Assembly: GCA_035938175.1 (NCBI GenBank)
Contig: DASZHD010000028.1
Location: forward strand, 1 to 64,000
DNA from: DASRDE01 sp035938175
GTDB lineage: Bacteria; Vulcanimicrobiota; Vulcanimicrobiia; Vulcanimicrobiales; Vulcanimicrobiaceae
Direction of reading: 5' to 3'
DNA length: 64,000 bases
The translations under genes and the position numbers were made by a program. Below, piece after piece: positions 45,101-53,139 of this stretch (the first letter of the stretch is position 1; each line of letters opens with the position of its first letter). Under the pieces are notes generated by a model. That model saw only the letters and a list, made by a program, of their open reading frames with translations. It was not told the DNA's origin and made no database searches.

Positions 45101-45655
45101 AATGGCGGCGTTGCTGCCTTGCGCCGTTTGAATGACGCCCGGCGCAGATTCGACCAGCTGGTTATAATTCGTAGATCCCGTTTCGCCCAGCGCCTGATCC
45201 ACGCGCCGTCCCGTAAACGTGGTTTCGTCGGTCGTTTGATGCGGCTGAAACGCCGACGAGACGCTTCTGGCCGTTACGTGCGCGAGGGTTTTTATTTGCG
45301 AGAGCCTGACGGTCCCCGCATTCTGCGTCTGGTCGCCCAAAATCGTTACGCCGGTGAGCGTTACCGTTTCAAAACCCTGCTTCGAAAACGCCAGCGCGTA
45401 CGTATCGGTCGGAATTTGAAGCAGACTGTAATAGCCGCTCGCATCCGTCGTCGTTTGAAATTTTCCGGACGTTGACGTTGCGACGACCAGAACGCCGGCA
45501 ATCGGCGCTCCGCTGGCGTCGACGACGGAACCGCGCAGATTTCCCTGCACGCCGCCGGCCGCATTGGCGGTCAGCGGAACGCCTAGAGTCGAGAACAGCA
45601 TGCCGGCCATCGCGAGCCAGCAGAAAAAGCGAGCGAAGCAAGAGACTTTGAACAT
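42146..45655 (-). CDS. TonB-dependent outer-membrane receptor with carboxypeptidase-regulatory-like domain
   Basis: 1169 residues from ATG 45655, preceded by AAGGAG with a 7-nt spacer; longer frames lack a ribosome-binding site. A signal peptide of about 33 residues ends LTANA. Residues about 40-125 are a carboxypeptidase-regulatory-like domain (GSVVDASGAPIAGVLVVA, YYSLLQIPTDTYALAFSKQG). The plug follows (SIRGSASVEIGYQFDGIDF), then an Asn/Tyr/Pro-rich barrel ending YRFYLRISL. It leads an operon with a lipoprotein, glycoside hydrolase and SIS protein, and is divergent from a ROK regulator, so a glycan or oligosaccharide is the likely ligand. Confidence 0.93.
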   Translation of the reverse strand: MFKVSCFARFFCWLAMAGMLFSTLGVPLTANAAGGVQGNLRGSVVDASGAPIAGVLVVATSTSGKFQTTTDASGYYSLLQIPTDTYALAFSKQGFETVTLTGVTILGDQTQNAGTVRLSQIKTLAHVTARSVSSAFQPHQTTDETTFTGRRVDQALGETGSTNYNQLVESAPGVIQTAQGSNAAISIRGSASVEIGYQFDGIDFRGAFFDENPSAGFLNGVGGGRGALQVVSGAGDATQGGIGAGVVNLVPGRGSYPGTGFVNFDVGSPWYDHALGFQYGIATPNGRFSDFFSVRADRSAPQIAPYGREAADAGAYFGTSFTYDDDVMNNFVYRFGRNGDQQFQVLTDFIDHRSWTSYGGLAAAAWYPWNPLNYGFAETDGNGAPMWGCIYQNQAPLAPGASPPPCPSFANQLAWYDSILTYVQGVPHPKDPFAPAPAVTQPEQFNLGPDDVLKLGYTRQLSRNATLNTFFYNWGGLNESNITGNYSDLTDGGGGFFVNGYNPEGSRSTGVQTQLVLQAGEKHILTFVGKFENNFPYWNQQNDGNTWQGLSTARSYDEQITGYNGQNPIAGYSPNGPRIEDWFLPLIPGQPVSASNPCVGPALDNNFNPNGVTNMGCYLYSWLLSNGKWTGQLPAMPTAGWNYHNTDFQQFGIGLRDQWTPSAKWNFDYGIRLDGQNLKWGANPFSKDLNNPYDVGVGFAQLPNTFLYPRLLEPRAAANYILDPNDSVRVSYGRSVSDFFGQYAGTPSALENINPIFFQIPAKDSASNPACGSGWHPAGPSPNGQYIPNNNTYFSGALIVNAPGNFFQCPNYASSLYWNFDQGYSAPDVGGQQPSTYNNWDLTYQHQFKNAWGMKFTTYVRRGFNTYQTVELNNGPPNPVTGQQTPGSFQERETGIQKALGLEFMLTTPDRPYGWSGFLTANYINELTNTPPVSGSDNLPIAQQFLYESNVLFHQSFLPPISARAGITYETKSGFRINPILSFDGGEPFGVGRDAIGFVNGVLYHLPTSNIGVATPYAGPGGPNLTQNATCYVDPAFAGSYFHPRDFACRGFAEPALAGQSFTAPRLYSDLDLEYTKGRYTWGVYINNLFNNYRGQPSINSAWQPVANGVGGAQTGEFAGAFPVNLDGTPNLNWIAGGRDLSHYDQSWLPFPESYVPGINYRFYLRISL

Positions 45656-45736
45656 CAGAACGCTCCTTACAGCGCAAAAACAGCCGCGGACCAGCTCCTC
45701 CACAGCGACAACCGGTGGGGCGGCCACCGTACCGGA

Positions 45737-45756
45737 TTCTTATTTTTACAAAAGAA
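45737..45756. promoter_or_regulatory. AT-rich dyad between TonB receptor and ROK regulator (candidate operator)
   Basis: TTCTTATTTTTACAAAAGAA, an imperfect 20-bp palindrome in the 152-bp divergent region; its AT content stands out in GC-rich surroundings. A ROK-type repressor could bind here to control the divergent receptor operon and itself. Confidence 0.4.
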
Positions 45757-45807
45757 ACTAAGTCCTTTCGACTTGTCTCCCCTATTGGGCTCTGATACGG
45801 TTGAAGT

Positions 45808-47043
45808 GTGAACCTCAACCAGCGCGGGCGCCTGAGCCTGGCGGCGGATCAGCCCGTGATGATGCGCCGCCGGAACATCAGCGCGATCATGCGTACTGTG
45901 CTTGCGAACGGGCCCCTTTCACGCTCGGAAATCGCCGAGCAAACCGGCCTGAGCCCGGGCGGAGTGACGAAACTGACTGCCACGCTTTTGGCAGCCGGGC
46001 TTCTTCGTGAGGTTGAGCCCAAGTTCGGAGCGGCCGCCGCGCTGGGACGGCCCCGCGTCCCCGTCGAGCTCGATAACCGGGCGCACATCGTTGCCGCATT
46101 ACACATCGGTACGCAATGGACGACCGTCGGTTTGGTCGATTTGGCGGGACGGCTGATCCGTCAGGAACTGTTTCCGCGTGAAGACATGGACCCCGTGCGT
46201 ATCGTTCGCGACGCGCGTAAATACGTCGATGCGATGCTGAAGGCGTACGCGCCCAAAAGCAACGTCATCGGACTGGGCGTTGCAATCGGCGGTTGGGTTG
46301 ATACCGAGGCCGGCATCGTGGTCGAGCACGCGGCGTTAGGTTGGACGGGCGTGCCGCTGCTGCGATTGCTTCAAGACGCATTCGTGTATCCCGTGCGATT
46401 GGACAGCACGGTGCGCGCAATGGCGCTTGCCGAGGGGTGGTTCGGTACGGCCGTCGGTTCGCAAAACTGGGTGCAGATCTTCGTTGCAAACGTTGTCGGC
46501 GCCGCAATTTCCGTCGACCACGCGATTCAACGCGGTCCGCGATCCGCTGCAGGCGACTTGACGCATTTACCGATCCGCGGCGCACACGGCTTGACGACCT
46601 GCACGTGCGGGCATCGCAATTGCTTCCAAGTGGTCGGGAGCGATCAAGCCGTTCTAACCGCTGCGCGCCAGAAACGCATCGTGAACAAGAACGCAGTACT
46701 GAAGGACGTCATCGAAGCCGCGCGTGACGGTAGCGCGGCGGCCCGCAGGCTCCTTCGGGATCGCGCGAAGGTCGTTGGACAAGCCGTCGCCGTGATATTC
46801 GAATTGATCAATCCGGAAGTCGTCGTACTGGCGGGCGGCATTATTCATGCGCCCGAGTACTTGGACGATCTTCGCACCTCCGTTGCGCGCCACGTCTATC
46901 GCGACATCGATCTGGATCGGCGTATTCTGCCGAGCGTGTTGGGCGAAGACGCCTACCCGATTTCACCCGCTGCTTTGGTGCTTGCCGAATACTACCGCGA
47001 TCCGATGGCGTTTGAGCCGTTGATGTCGATGGCGGCAGACTAA
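45808..47043 (+). CDS. ROK-family transcriptional regulator (NagC/XylR-like)
   Basis: 411 residues from GTG 45808. An N-terminal winged helix (about residues 15-75; RSEIAEQTGLSPGGVTKL is the recognition region) precedes a ROK sugar-binding domain: GLGVAIGGWVDTEAGIVVEH, LDSTVRAMALAEGWFG, the zinc cluster CTCGHRNCFQ and VVLAGGIIHAPEYL. ROK regulators usually repress sugar-uptake operons and are released by sugars or sugar phosphates. Divergent placement next to the receptor/lipoprotein/hydrolase/SIS operon, with an AT-rich dyad between, makes that operon its likely target. Confidence 0.92.
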   Translation: MNLNQRGRLSLAADQPVMMRRRNISAIMRTVLANGPLSRSEIAEQTGLSPGGVTKLTATLLAAGLLREVEPKFGAAAALGRPRVPVELDNRAHIVAALHIGTQWTTVGLVDLAGRLIRQELFPREDMDPVRIVRDARKYVDAMLKAYAPKSNVIGLGVAIGGWVDTEAGIVVEHAALGWTGVPLLRLLQDAFVYPVRLDSTVRAMALAEGWFGTAVGSQNWVQIFVANVVGAAISVDHAIQRGPRSAAGDLTHLPIRGAHGLTTCTCGHRNCFQVVGSDQAVLTAARQKRIVNKNAVLKDVIEAARDGSAAARRLLRDRAKVVGQAVAVIFELINPEVVVLAGGIIHAPEYLDDLRTSVARHVYRDIDLDRRILPSVLGEDAYPISPAALVLAEYYRDPMAFEPLMSMAAD

Positions 47044-47047
47044 CCGG

Positions 47048-48208
47048 TCACCCGCCGCGCACTCCCTCGAGTCCCAACCACTCGGCAAGCGATCGTAAAT
47101 CCCCGCGAAGCCGCTCCTTGATTTGCGCGCGACGTACGCGCGGCTCGTAGTGCACGGCGATAACGCGAAGAACGCCCGCGGCGCGATCTGATTTCAGATC
47201 GACGCGCGCCACCAATGCATCGTCTACGAGGTAAGGCAGGACGTAATAGCCGTGGATCCGCTTGTGCGCCGGCGTGTAGATCTCGATCCGGTAATGAAAG
47301 TTGAAAAGCCGGTGCGTACGCTGCCGGTTCCAAACGAGCGAATCGAACGGCGAGAGCAGCGCGGAGCCGTCGAGGCTGCGACGAACGCGAATGCCCGGTA
47401 CGACGTATGCCTGCTGCTTCCACGTTTCCACCGTAACCGGCTCCAATTCGCCGCTTTCGAGGAGTTCCGCGATGCGCTGCTTCGAGTCGGCGGCGTCCAG
47501 CCGGAAATAATCGCGCAAGTCGGCTTCCGTCCCTACGCCGAGTGCCCGCGCCGCTAGCATGACGAGTCTGCGCTGCTGCTCGTCCTCCGGTAACGCGGGA
47601 GCGGAGAGTAATTCCGGCGGAAGAACGCGCTCGGCGAGATCGTACAGACGCTCGAAACTCGAGCGGCGTTTGACGACGGCCAGTTCGCCGTCCCAAAACA
47701 GGTATTCCACTGCGCGCTTGGTATCGTTCCAGCCCCACCAGCTGCCGGTGCCTTTACCCTCTGCGAAATCCGATGCGCTGAGCGGCCCGCGGTCTTTGAA
47801 GGCTTTACGAACGCGCGCTACCAGGTCGCGCTCCTCGCGTGCCACGCGCGAAACGTGCTTCCACATGCCTCGCCCGTCGCGGGCGCGCTCCATGCGCCAG
47901 CGAAAAAGCGGATAGTATTCGACCGGCGCGAGCGAGGCCTCGTGCGCCCAATACTCAAAGAGCTTGCGCGGCCCGCGATAGGCGAACCGTTCCAGCATTT
48001 GGCGATCGTAAGGGCCCAGGCGCGAAAACAAGGGAAGATAGTGCGAGCGGATCAGCACGTTGACGGAGTCGATCTGAATTACGGATAAGCGGCGCGCCAT
48101 CGATAACAGCGAGCGCGCGTTTGCGGACGCTCCAGCCGAAAAGAATCCTTGCGCTCCGATGACGATGCGGCGCGCCTGCGCTAAGGAGAGCGATTCAAAA
48201 CGTGCCAT
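47048..48208 (-). CDS. YcaQ/AlkZ-like winged-helix DNA glycosylase family protein
   Basis: 386 residues; the ATG directly follows the stop of the upstream membrane protein. It matches the HTH_42 / YcaQ family: LSLAQARRIVIGAQGF at the N-terminus, the Q-x-D element in VIQIDSVNVLIRSHYLPLFSRLG (about residues 43-65), FEYWAHEASLAPVEYYPLFRWRM, and the late LLSPFDSLVWNRQRTHRLFNFHYRIEIY. Characterised members unhook DNA interstrand crosslinks or excise bulky alkyl lesions. Residue-level activity cannot be confirmed here, but length and motifs fit well. Confidence 0.9.
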   Translation of the reverse strand: MARFESLSLAQARRIVIGAQGFFSAGASANARSLLSMARRLSVIQIDSVNVLIRSHYLPLFSRLGPYDRQMLERFAYRGPRKLFEYWAHEASLAPVEYYPLFRWRMERARDGRGMWKHVSRVAREERDLVARVRKAFKDRGPLSASDFAEGKGTGSWWGWNDTKRAVEYLFWDGELAVVKRRSSFERLYDLAERVLPPELLSAPALPEDEQQRRLVMLAARALGVGTEADLRDYFRLDAADSKQRIAELLESGELEPVTVETWKQQAYVVPGIRVRRSLDGSALLSPFDSLVWNRQRTHRLFNFHYRIEIYTPAHKRIHGYYVLPYLVDDALVARVDLKSDRAAGVLRVIAVHYEPRVRRAQIKERLRGDLRSLAEWLGLEGVRGG

Positions 48209-49729
48209 TTACGCGCCGTACCACTTCAAGCGCGGCCAGAGATCGGGCAGCGGTGCGATCGGATCGCGGCAGAGATAGATCGGCGTCGGTCCTTCGACGA
48301 CCCATTTGTACGCATTTCCGTACGTTGCAACGAGCGTCATCTTGCGATACAAAGGGCGCACAGTCTGCGCTTGTGACGCACCGACCACGATCAGCGTGCG
48401 GCCGTCGTAATCGCCGGGACCCCAGAGATAATACGTGTTTTGCGCGCTGATGACGCGGGGCAAACCGTACCGCGGACCGTAGAATTCAAGCGCCCCCGCA
48501 TCTCCATACGTGTCCGCGAAGATCCCGGTGTGCGCACGCACGGCAGCCGGCAGCGAACGGTACACGGACGCGACGTGCTGCGCGAGTTCGTCCCAGCCGA
48601 ATTCCTCGGCGAAAAGCGGTTGAATAAGCCGCGCAGGCTGCCCGGCATTCCCGGTCAGGCGCAAGGTCTGCGTATACGAAATGAGTGAGTCGACCGGCAG
48701 AACCGGAAGTGAAAGCGGCAAAAACACCAGCGACGTGACTACGACGGCGGTTACGGCGATCGTGCGCGCAAGCGCCGCGGCGACGATACGTTCGGCCATC
48801 GTACTTCCGGCCGCTGCCAGCACGGCGTAAAAACCGATGATATAGTAGCCCTTGGCTTCGAGCCAAATCGCTAGGACGAACGTCAAGGCATACGCGATTG
48901 CGATGCAGCGAAGATCTCGCAACGTGCGCGAAAACGCGAAGGCGCCCAGCCCGCTCAGCCAGATTGCGGCCAAAACCGGATTCGTGTACACGATCTGTTC
49001 GACAACGAAGGCGCCCGCGTTTGCAGCAAACGTTTTGTACTCCAGCGTCAGCCCGGTTTGAAACGCGTGCCGGTGTTCGAAATCGCCCTGCACCACGTGC
49101 ACGAACGGCCATGCATGCGACCATTGCCACCATATGTTGGGCAGTAATAGCGCCGCGGAAACCGCGCATGCCGCCGCAAACCAACGCGAGACCAGGACGC
49201 GCCGCTGCGGCGTGAGCAGCAGCCCCGCCACAATCGCCGCCGCCGGCAGCAGCATCGAATACTTCCCGTACATGCCGAACGTGAAAGCCGCCGCGGCGGC
49301 CAGCCAATAGCGCTCGTCCCCGGTTCGCACGAGGCGAATAATTGCATAGAAGAAGAACGTCCAACTCAGTGGTTCGAAGGACGTCGTCGTCAGCGTGTTA
49401 CCCAGCAAAAGGTACGCGGGAAGAAGTAACGCGCAGAGCGCCGCGAGCGTTTCGGCGAAGCGGCCTCCTCCAAGTTCGCGAGCGATGCGCCCGGCAAGAA
49501 AGACCGTAAGGGCAGCCGACAACGACGGCAGCAAGCGCAGCAGTATCAAGTTGTAGTGAAACGGCGAGGAAAGGAACGCCGCGATCGCAACCAGCGGCGG
49601 CTGATCGACGTATCCCCAAGCCAAATGCTTCGAGCACGCGATGAAATAGAGTTCGTCGCGAAAATATCCGTAACGCCAGTCTGTTGCCAGGTGCGCCGCG
49701 AGTGCCAGCAGCGAAAGCGCGAGCGCCAT
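48209..49729 (-). CDS. GT39/ArnT-like polytopic membrane glycosyltransferase
   Basis: 506 residues from ATG 49729, 4 nt after the preceding stop; longer frames read into that gene. A long hydrophobic region with about 10-12 membrane segments (residues 1-350) and a C-terminal soluble domain (about 400-506). The N-terminal loop DWRYGYFRDELYFIACSKHLAWGYVDQPPL has the acidic DE motif and QPPL typical of dolichyl-phosphate-mannose-like (PMT_2) glycosyltransferases, which transfer sugars from polyprenyl phosphate outside the membrane. Acceptor unknown. It is in an operon with the preceding membrane protein and the YcaQ-like gene. Confidence 0.88.
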   Translation of the reverse strand: MALALSLLALAAHLATDWRYGYFRDELYFIACSKHLAWGYVDQPPLVAIAAFLSSPFHYNLILLRLLPSLSAALTVFLAGRIARELGGGRFAETLAALCALLLPAYLLLGNTLTTTSFEPLSWTFFFYAIIRLVRTGDERYWLAAAAAFTFGMYGKYSMLLPAAAIVAGLLLTPQRRVLVSRWFAAACAVSAALLLPNIWWQWSHAWPFVHVVQGDFEHRHAFQTGLTLEYKTFAANAGAFVVEQIVYTNPVLAAIWLSGLGAFAFSRTLRDLRCIAIAYALTFVLAIWLEAKGYYIIGFYAVLAAAGSTMAERIVAAALARTIAVTAVVVTSLVFLPLSLPVLPVDSLISYTQTLRLTGNAGQPARLIQPLFAEEFGWDELAQHVASVYRSLPAAVRAHTGIFADTYGDAGALEFYGPRYGLPRVISAQNTYYLWGPGDYDGRTLIVVGASQAQTVRPLYRKMTLVATYGNAYKWVVEGPTPIYLCRDPIAPLPDLWPRLKWYGA

Positions 49730-49733
49730 GTAC

Positions 49734-50741
49734 TTACGCGCGCTGCGCGCGCCCCGGAGCGAGCAGGGTAAGTCCAAACCCGATCGCGCCCGCCCACAGC
49801 GTTGCGCCGAGCACGATATTCCAATCCCACCATACGCCGCCGAAGGCTTGCGTCGTAACAAAATAGGTTGCGAAATAGATCGCCGGGACGGCTACGCCCA
49901 ACAAACGGTACGCTGGGCCGCCGTCCGGGGCGGGGCGAAACCGCGTCACGATAAGGTCGCCGGCGATGCCTGCCGCGGCGCTCATGATCAGTACGGTGGC
50001 AAGCAGCGGCGTGTCGTTCGTAAACGCCGCCGCGGCAGCAAAATTGCCGAGAAGATACAGCAGCGTGAGCGCTCCCGGCGCAAGCGCGAATCGCGTTCCC
50101 GCGAAAAGCGCAAAGCCCGCGACGATTGCGCTTTGGAATAGTACGATCAAAACGCCGGTCCCGGTTTTGTAATAGCCCATTGTAATGGCCGTCAAGTAAT
50201 CCGGCGTGAACGCGTGCGTGGACGGCGGCGCGTTGACGCGGCCGGCGGCGGGGTCGAACGCATAGGCGGTGCCGAAATGGATCAACTCTATCCACGTTGC
50301 AAGCGAAAAGATCAAGGGAAGCTGATCGGCCAGCGTGCGCAGTTGCCCTCGTGCGCGAAGGGCGGATGAAATCGGGCCGCTCGAAAGAAGAAAAATACCG
50401 AGGCCGAGGCCTTGATGCGTCGGGCTCAGCAGTGCATCGACGCCTTCCTCAACACCTAACAAGCGGTGCCAAATCAGGTCGCCGATGCCGGACAACAAGA
50501 ATACCGGGATTCCCAAAAGCGCCAGACGGTACGATGACGGAATGCGCTTGCGAAATGCCGCGAGCACGGCGAAGAGCGCCAACATACCGCTGTAAAACAC
50601 GCCGTGATACGGCGTAAAGAACGTCTCGACGGGAACGTGTCCGTGCGCCCAGGCGTCCAGGAAAAAACCGCAAGAAATCCACAGCGTGCAAAGGCTTACG
50701 AGTAAATCCAGCGCTTTGTTCTGCGTTCGCGCAGCTCGCAT
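49734..50741 (-). CDS. Polytopic membrane protein with conserved-looking His clusters, unknown function
   Basis: 335 residues with about nine hydrophobic segments. His-containing motifs occur near membrane edges: DAWAHGHVPVETFFTPYHGVFY (about residues 29-50), GIGDLIWHRLLG and LSPTHQGLGLG. Such placement could bind a metal (copper or heme), but this is only suggestive. I do not recognise a characterised family. It is the first gene of a three-gene minus-strand operon with the GT39-like and YcaQ-like genes, and is divergent from a small lipoprotein (58-bp gap). Confidence 0.75.
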   Translation of the reverse strand: MRAARTQNKALDLLVSLCTLWISCGFFLDAWAHGHVPVETFFTPYHGVFYSGMLALFAVLAAFRKRIPSSYRLALLGIPVFLLSGIGDLIWHRLLGVEEGVDALLSPTHQGLGLGIFLLSSGPISSALRARGQLRTLADQLPLIFSLATWIELIHFGTAYAFDPAAGRVNAPPSTHAFTPDYLTAITMGYYKTGTGVLIVLFQSAIVAGFALFAGTRFALAPGALTLLYLLGNFAAAAAFTNDTPLLATVLIMSAAAGIAGDLIVTRFRPAPDGGPAYRLLGVAVPAIYFATYFVTTQAFGGVWWDWNIVLGATLWAGAIGFGLTLLAPGRAQRA

Positions 50742-50799
50742 TGCCGTAGCCTACGCGGCGCGGCAGGAAAAGTCCGCTGGCTCCGACCAGTTAGCTTCT

Positions 50800-51216
50800 A
50801 TGTTCAGGCACGTGGTGACGGTACTGACGGTAGTTGCCGTGGCAGCTTGCGCGGCGCGTCCGGTGCCCGTTCCGCACAACGTCAGCTTCGGACAGCTGCG
50901 GCACATGCCTCCGCCGCCGGTGGGCTCGCCGGGGTCGTCGCCGCGCATCGTCGCTGCGTGGTTTTCCGGCGCTCGCGTTCGCCGCGGACGCACGTGGTCG
51001 GGGCGCATTGTAACGTCGACCAACGTAGCCAGCGTCGAAGTGCGCAGCAACTTGTTTTCGATTGACGTCCCGAGGCAAACGTTCGGGCGTTTTGCATTCG
51101 ACCTGCACGTTTTCGACGTGCCGCCGATATTCGTGCGCGGATACCGTCTTCGCCTGATCGCTCGAAATGCGGCCGGAGCGGCTGTCGAAGAAGACGTCCC
51201 CTTTCGCATTCAATAA
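50800..51216 (+). CDS. Small predicted lipoprotein
   Basis: 138 residues from ATG 50800; the frame is open further upstream but would overlap the divergent gene. The N-terminus MFRHVVTVLTVVAVAACAAR is a signal peptide with lipobox AVAAC. The mature part is a short, beta-rich domain (RIVTSTNVASVEVRSNLFSI, FAFDLHVFDVPPIFVRGY) that looks like a small immunoglobulin-like sandwich. No known function recognised. It lies 11 bp upstream of the enoyl-CoA hydratase gene and could be cotranscribed with it, though a functional link is not evident. Confidence 0.7.
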   Translation: MFRHVVTVLTVVAVAACAARPVPVPHNVSFGQLRHMPPPPVGSPGSSPRIVAAWFSGARVRRGRTWSGRIVTSTNVASVEVRSNLFSIDVPRQTFGRFAFDLHVFDVPPIFVRGYRLRLIARNAAGAAVEEDVPFRIQ

Positions 51217-51227
51217 TTGAGGAAACG

Positions 51228-52016
51228 ATGACCGCGGTCCACTATGCAACGGACGATAAGGTCCTAACGATAACGCTGGACCGCCCGGAGCGAAAGAACC
51301 CGCTTACTTTCGAGGCGTACGCCCAACTGCGCGACCGTTTCACCGAACTCGCGCATGATGCGTCGATCCGCTGCGTCGTCTTGACCGGCGCCGGCGGAAA
51401 CTTCTGTTCGGGCGGCGACGTGCGCGACATCATCGGACCGCTGACGGAGCGCGCGCCGGACGAATTACTGGAATTCACGCAAATGACGGGCGATCTCGTA
51501 AAGGCGATGCGCGCGTGTCCGCAGCCGATCGTCGCTGCAGTCGACGGCGTATGCGCCGGTGCCGGCGCGATACTGGCAATGGCTTCCGATTTGCGCTATG
51601 GTACGGCGCGCAGTAAAGTGGCGTTCTTGTTCGTGCGCGTCGGCTTGGCCGGCTGCGATATGGGTGCGTGCGCGATCCTGCCGCGCATCGTGGGGCTCGG
51701 CCGTGCTGCGGAGCTGTTGTATACGGGCCGCTCCATCGCGGGCGATGAAGCGCTGGCGTGGGGTTTTTTCAACGCGCTTTACCATCCGGACGAGGTGACG
51801 GCGCGCGCGGCCGGCGTCGCGAAGAGTTTAGCGGAGGGACCGTTCCGCGCGCACGCAATGACGAAACGCATGCTCCATGAGGAATGGGCGATGGCGCTCG
51901 ACGAGGCGATCGATGCCGAAGCTCGCGCGCAAGCCGAGTGTATGCAGACCAACGACTTCCGGCGCGCGTACGAGGCATTCATCAAGGGTGAGCGTCCCGT
52001 GTTTGCGGGAGACTAG
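51228..52016 (+). CDS. Enoyl-CoA hydratase/isomerase family protein
   Basis: 262 residues with GAGGAAACG just upstream. Crotonase fold: NPLTFEAYAQLRDRF, the oxyanion-hole strand VVLTGAGGNFCSGGDV, PIVAAVDGVCAGAGAILAMASDLR, and FLFVRVGLAGCDMGACAILPRIVGLGRAAELL. It acts on CoA thioesters in beta-oxidation-like ring cleavage. It precedes an acyl-CoA dehydrogenase gene and an aryl-CoA ligase gene, in a set like known 2-aminobenzoate degradation clusters. It may hydrate or hydrolyse a cyclic enoyl-CoA; the exact reaction is inferred. Confidence 0.93.
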   Translation: MTAVHYATDDKVLTITLDRPERKNPLTFEAYAQLRDRFTELAHDASIRCVVLTGAGGNFCSGGDVRDIIGPLTERAPDELLEFTQMTGDLVKAMRACPQPIVAAVDGVCAGAGAILAMASDLRYGTARSKVAFLFVRVGLAGCDMGACAILPRIVGLGRAAELLYTGRSIAGDEALAWGFFNALYHPDEVTARAAGVAKSLAEGPFRAHAMTKRMLHEEWAMALDEAIDAEARAQAECMQTNDFRRAYEAFIKGERPVFAGD

Positions 52017-52017
52017 C

Positions 52018-53139
52018 GTGGAACCGGAGCTTCTGGACCTTCCATTCTTCGAGGAACCGCACCGGCGATTCGCCGCAGAGTTGCGCGGCTGGGCGGGCGC
52101 GCAGATGATCGACGCTACCGATCCCGACACGGTGTGTGTGCAATGGGTTCGCGCGTTGGCCGAAGGGAAGTGGCTGAACTCGGCGGGCGAGCTGGAAGTG
52201 CGCAAACTCTGCATTACACGCGAAATTTTGGCTTACCACGATGCTCTGGCGGATTTTGCGTTCGCTATGCAAGGGCTGGGAAGTGCGCCGGTAACGTTGT
52301 TCGGCACGAAAGAGCAAAAACACGACCTGCTGGGTGCCGTAACATCGGGGAAAACGATACCGGCCTTCGCGCTAACGGAGCGCGAGGCGGGGTCCGACGT
52401 CGCGGCGATCGACACGCGCGCTCGCCGCGATGGCGGCGATTATGTTCTGGACGGCGAGAAAGCGTGGATCAGTAATGCCGGAATAGCCGGCGTGTACGTC
52501 GTCTTCGCGCGCACGGCGGACTCGGGCGCCAAGGGACTGAGTGCGTTCATCGTGGACGCGCAAATGCCCGGGGTAAGCGTAACGCAGCGCGTGGAGACCA
52601 TTTCACCGCACCCGCTCGGCTGCGTGCGGTTAGAGCGCGTGCGCGTGCCGCGGGATGCGCGGATCGGTGAAGAAGGCGATGGATTCAAGATTGCAATGGC
52701 CACGCTGGACGTGTTCCGTTCGACGGTCGGCGCGGCGGCGATCGGCTTTGGCCGGCGAGCGCTCGACGAGACGCTCGCGCACGTGAAATCGCGCAAGCTT
52801 TTCGGATCGCCGCTTTCCGCACTGCAGCTTACGCAAAGCAAGATCGCTCACGTGGCTACGGACCTGGATGCGGCTTCGCTGCTCGTCTATCGTGCAGCGT
52901 ACGTCAAAGACTCCGGACGGGCGCGTATTACGCGCGAAGCGGCGATGGCCAAATGGTTTGCTACCGAAGCGGCGTCGCGCGCCGCCGACGAGGCCGTGCA
53001 GCTTTTCGGCGCGCGCGGCGTATCGCGCGGAGAAATCGTGGAGCGGCTTTACCGCGACGTGCGCGCGTTGCGAATCTACGAGGGCGCGAGCGAGATCCAG
53101 CAAGTCGTGATTGCCCGTTCGCTGGTGGACGCGCGCTGA
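52018..53139 (+). CDS. Acyl-CoA dehydrogenase family protein
   Basis: 373 residues from GTG 52018 with GGGAG at 52007-52011; in-frame starts further upstream lie within the hydratase gene. FAD-dependent alpha,beta-dehydrogenation of acyl-CoA. Features: FALTEREAGSDVAAIDTRA, GEKAWISNAGIAGVYVVFAR, the central beta domain, and the C-terminal helix bundle with QLFGARGVSRGEIVERLYRD and RIYEGASEIQQVVIARSL, where the Glu of YEG is the usual base. Length is normal. The next gene's ATG overlaps its TGA by 1 nt. Confidence 0.94.
   Translation: MEPELLDLPFFEEPHRRFAAELRGWAGAQMIDATDPDTVCVQWVRALAEGKWLNSAGELEVRKLCITREILAYHDALADFAFAMQGLGSAPVTLFGTKEQKHDLLGAVTSGKTIPAFALTEREAGSDVAAIDTRARRDGGDYVLDGEKAWISNAGIAGVYVVFARTADSGAKGLSAFIVDAQMPGVSVTQRVETISPHPLGCVRLERVRVPRDARIGEEGDGFKIAMATLDVFRSTVGAAAIGFGRRALDETLAHVKSRKLFGSPLSALQLTQSKIAHVATDLDAASLLVYRAAYVKDSGRARITREAAMAKWFATEAASRAADEAVQLFGARGVSRGEIVERLYRDVRALRIYEGASEIQQVVIARSLVDAR

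Noticed and set aside
37459..50741. Mobile element or integrated island between the two aminobenzoate blocks
   Set aside because: No transposase, integrase, flanking direct repeat or tRNA was found at the borders, so only the interruption itself is reported.
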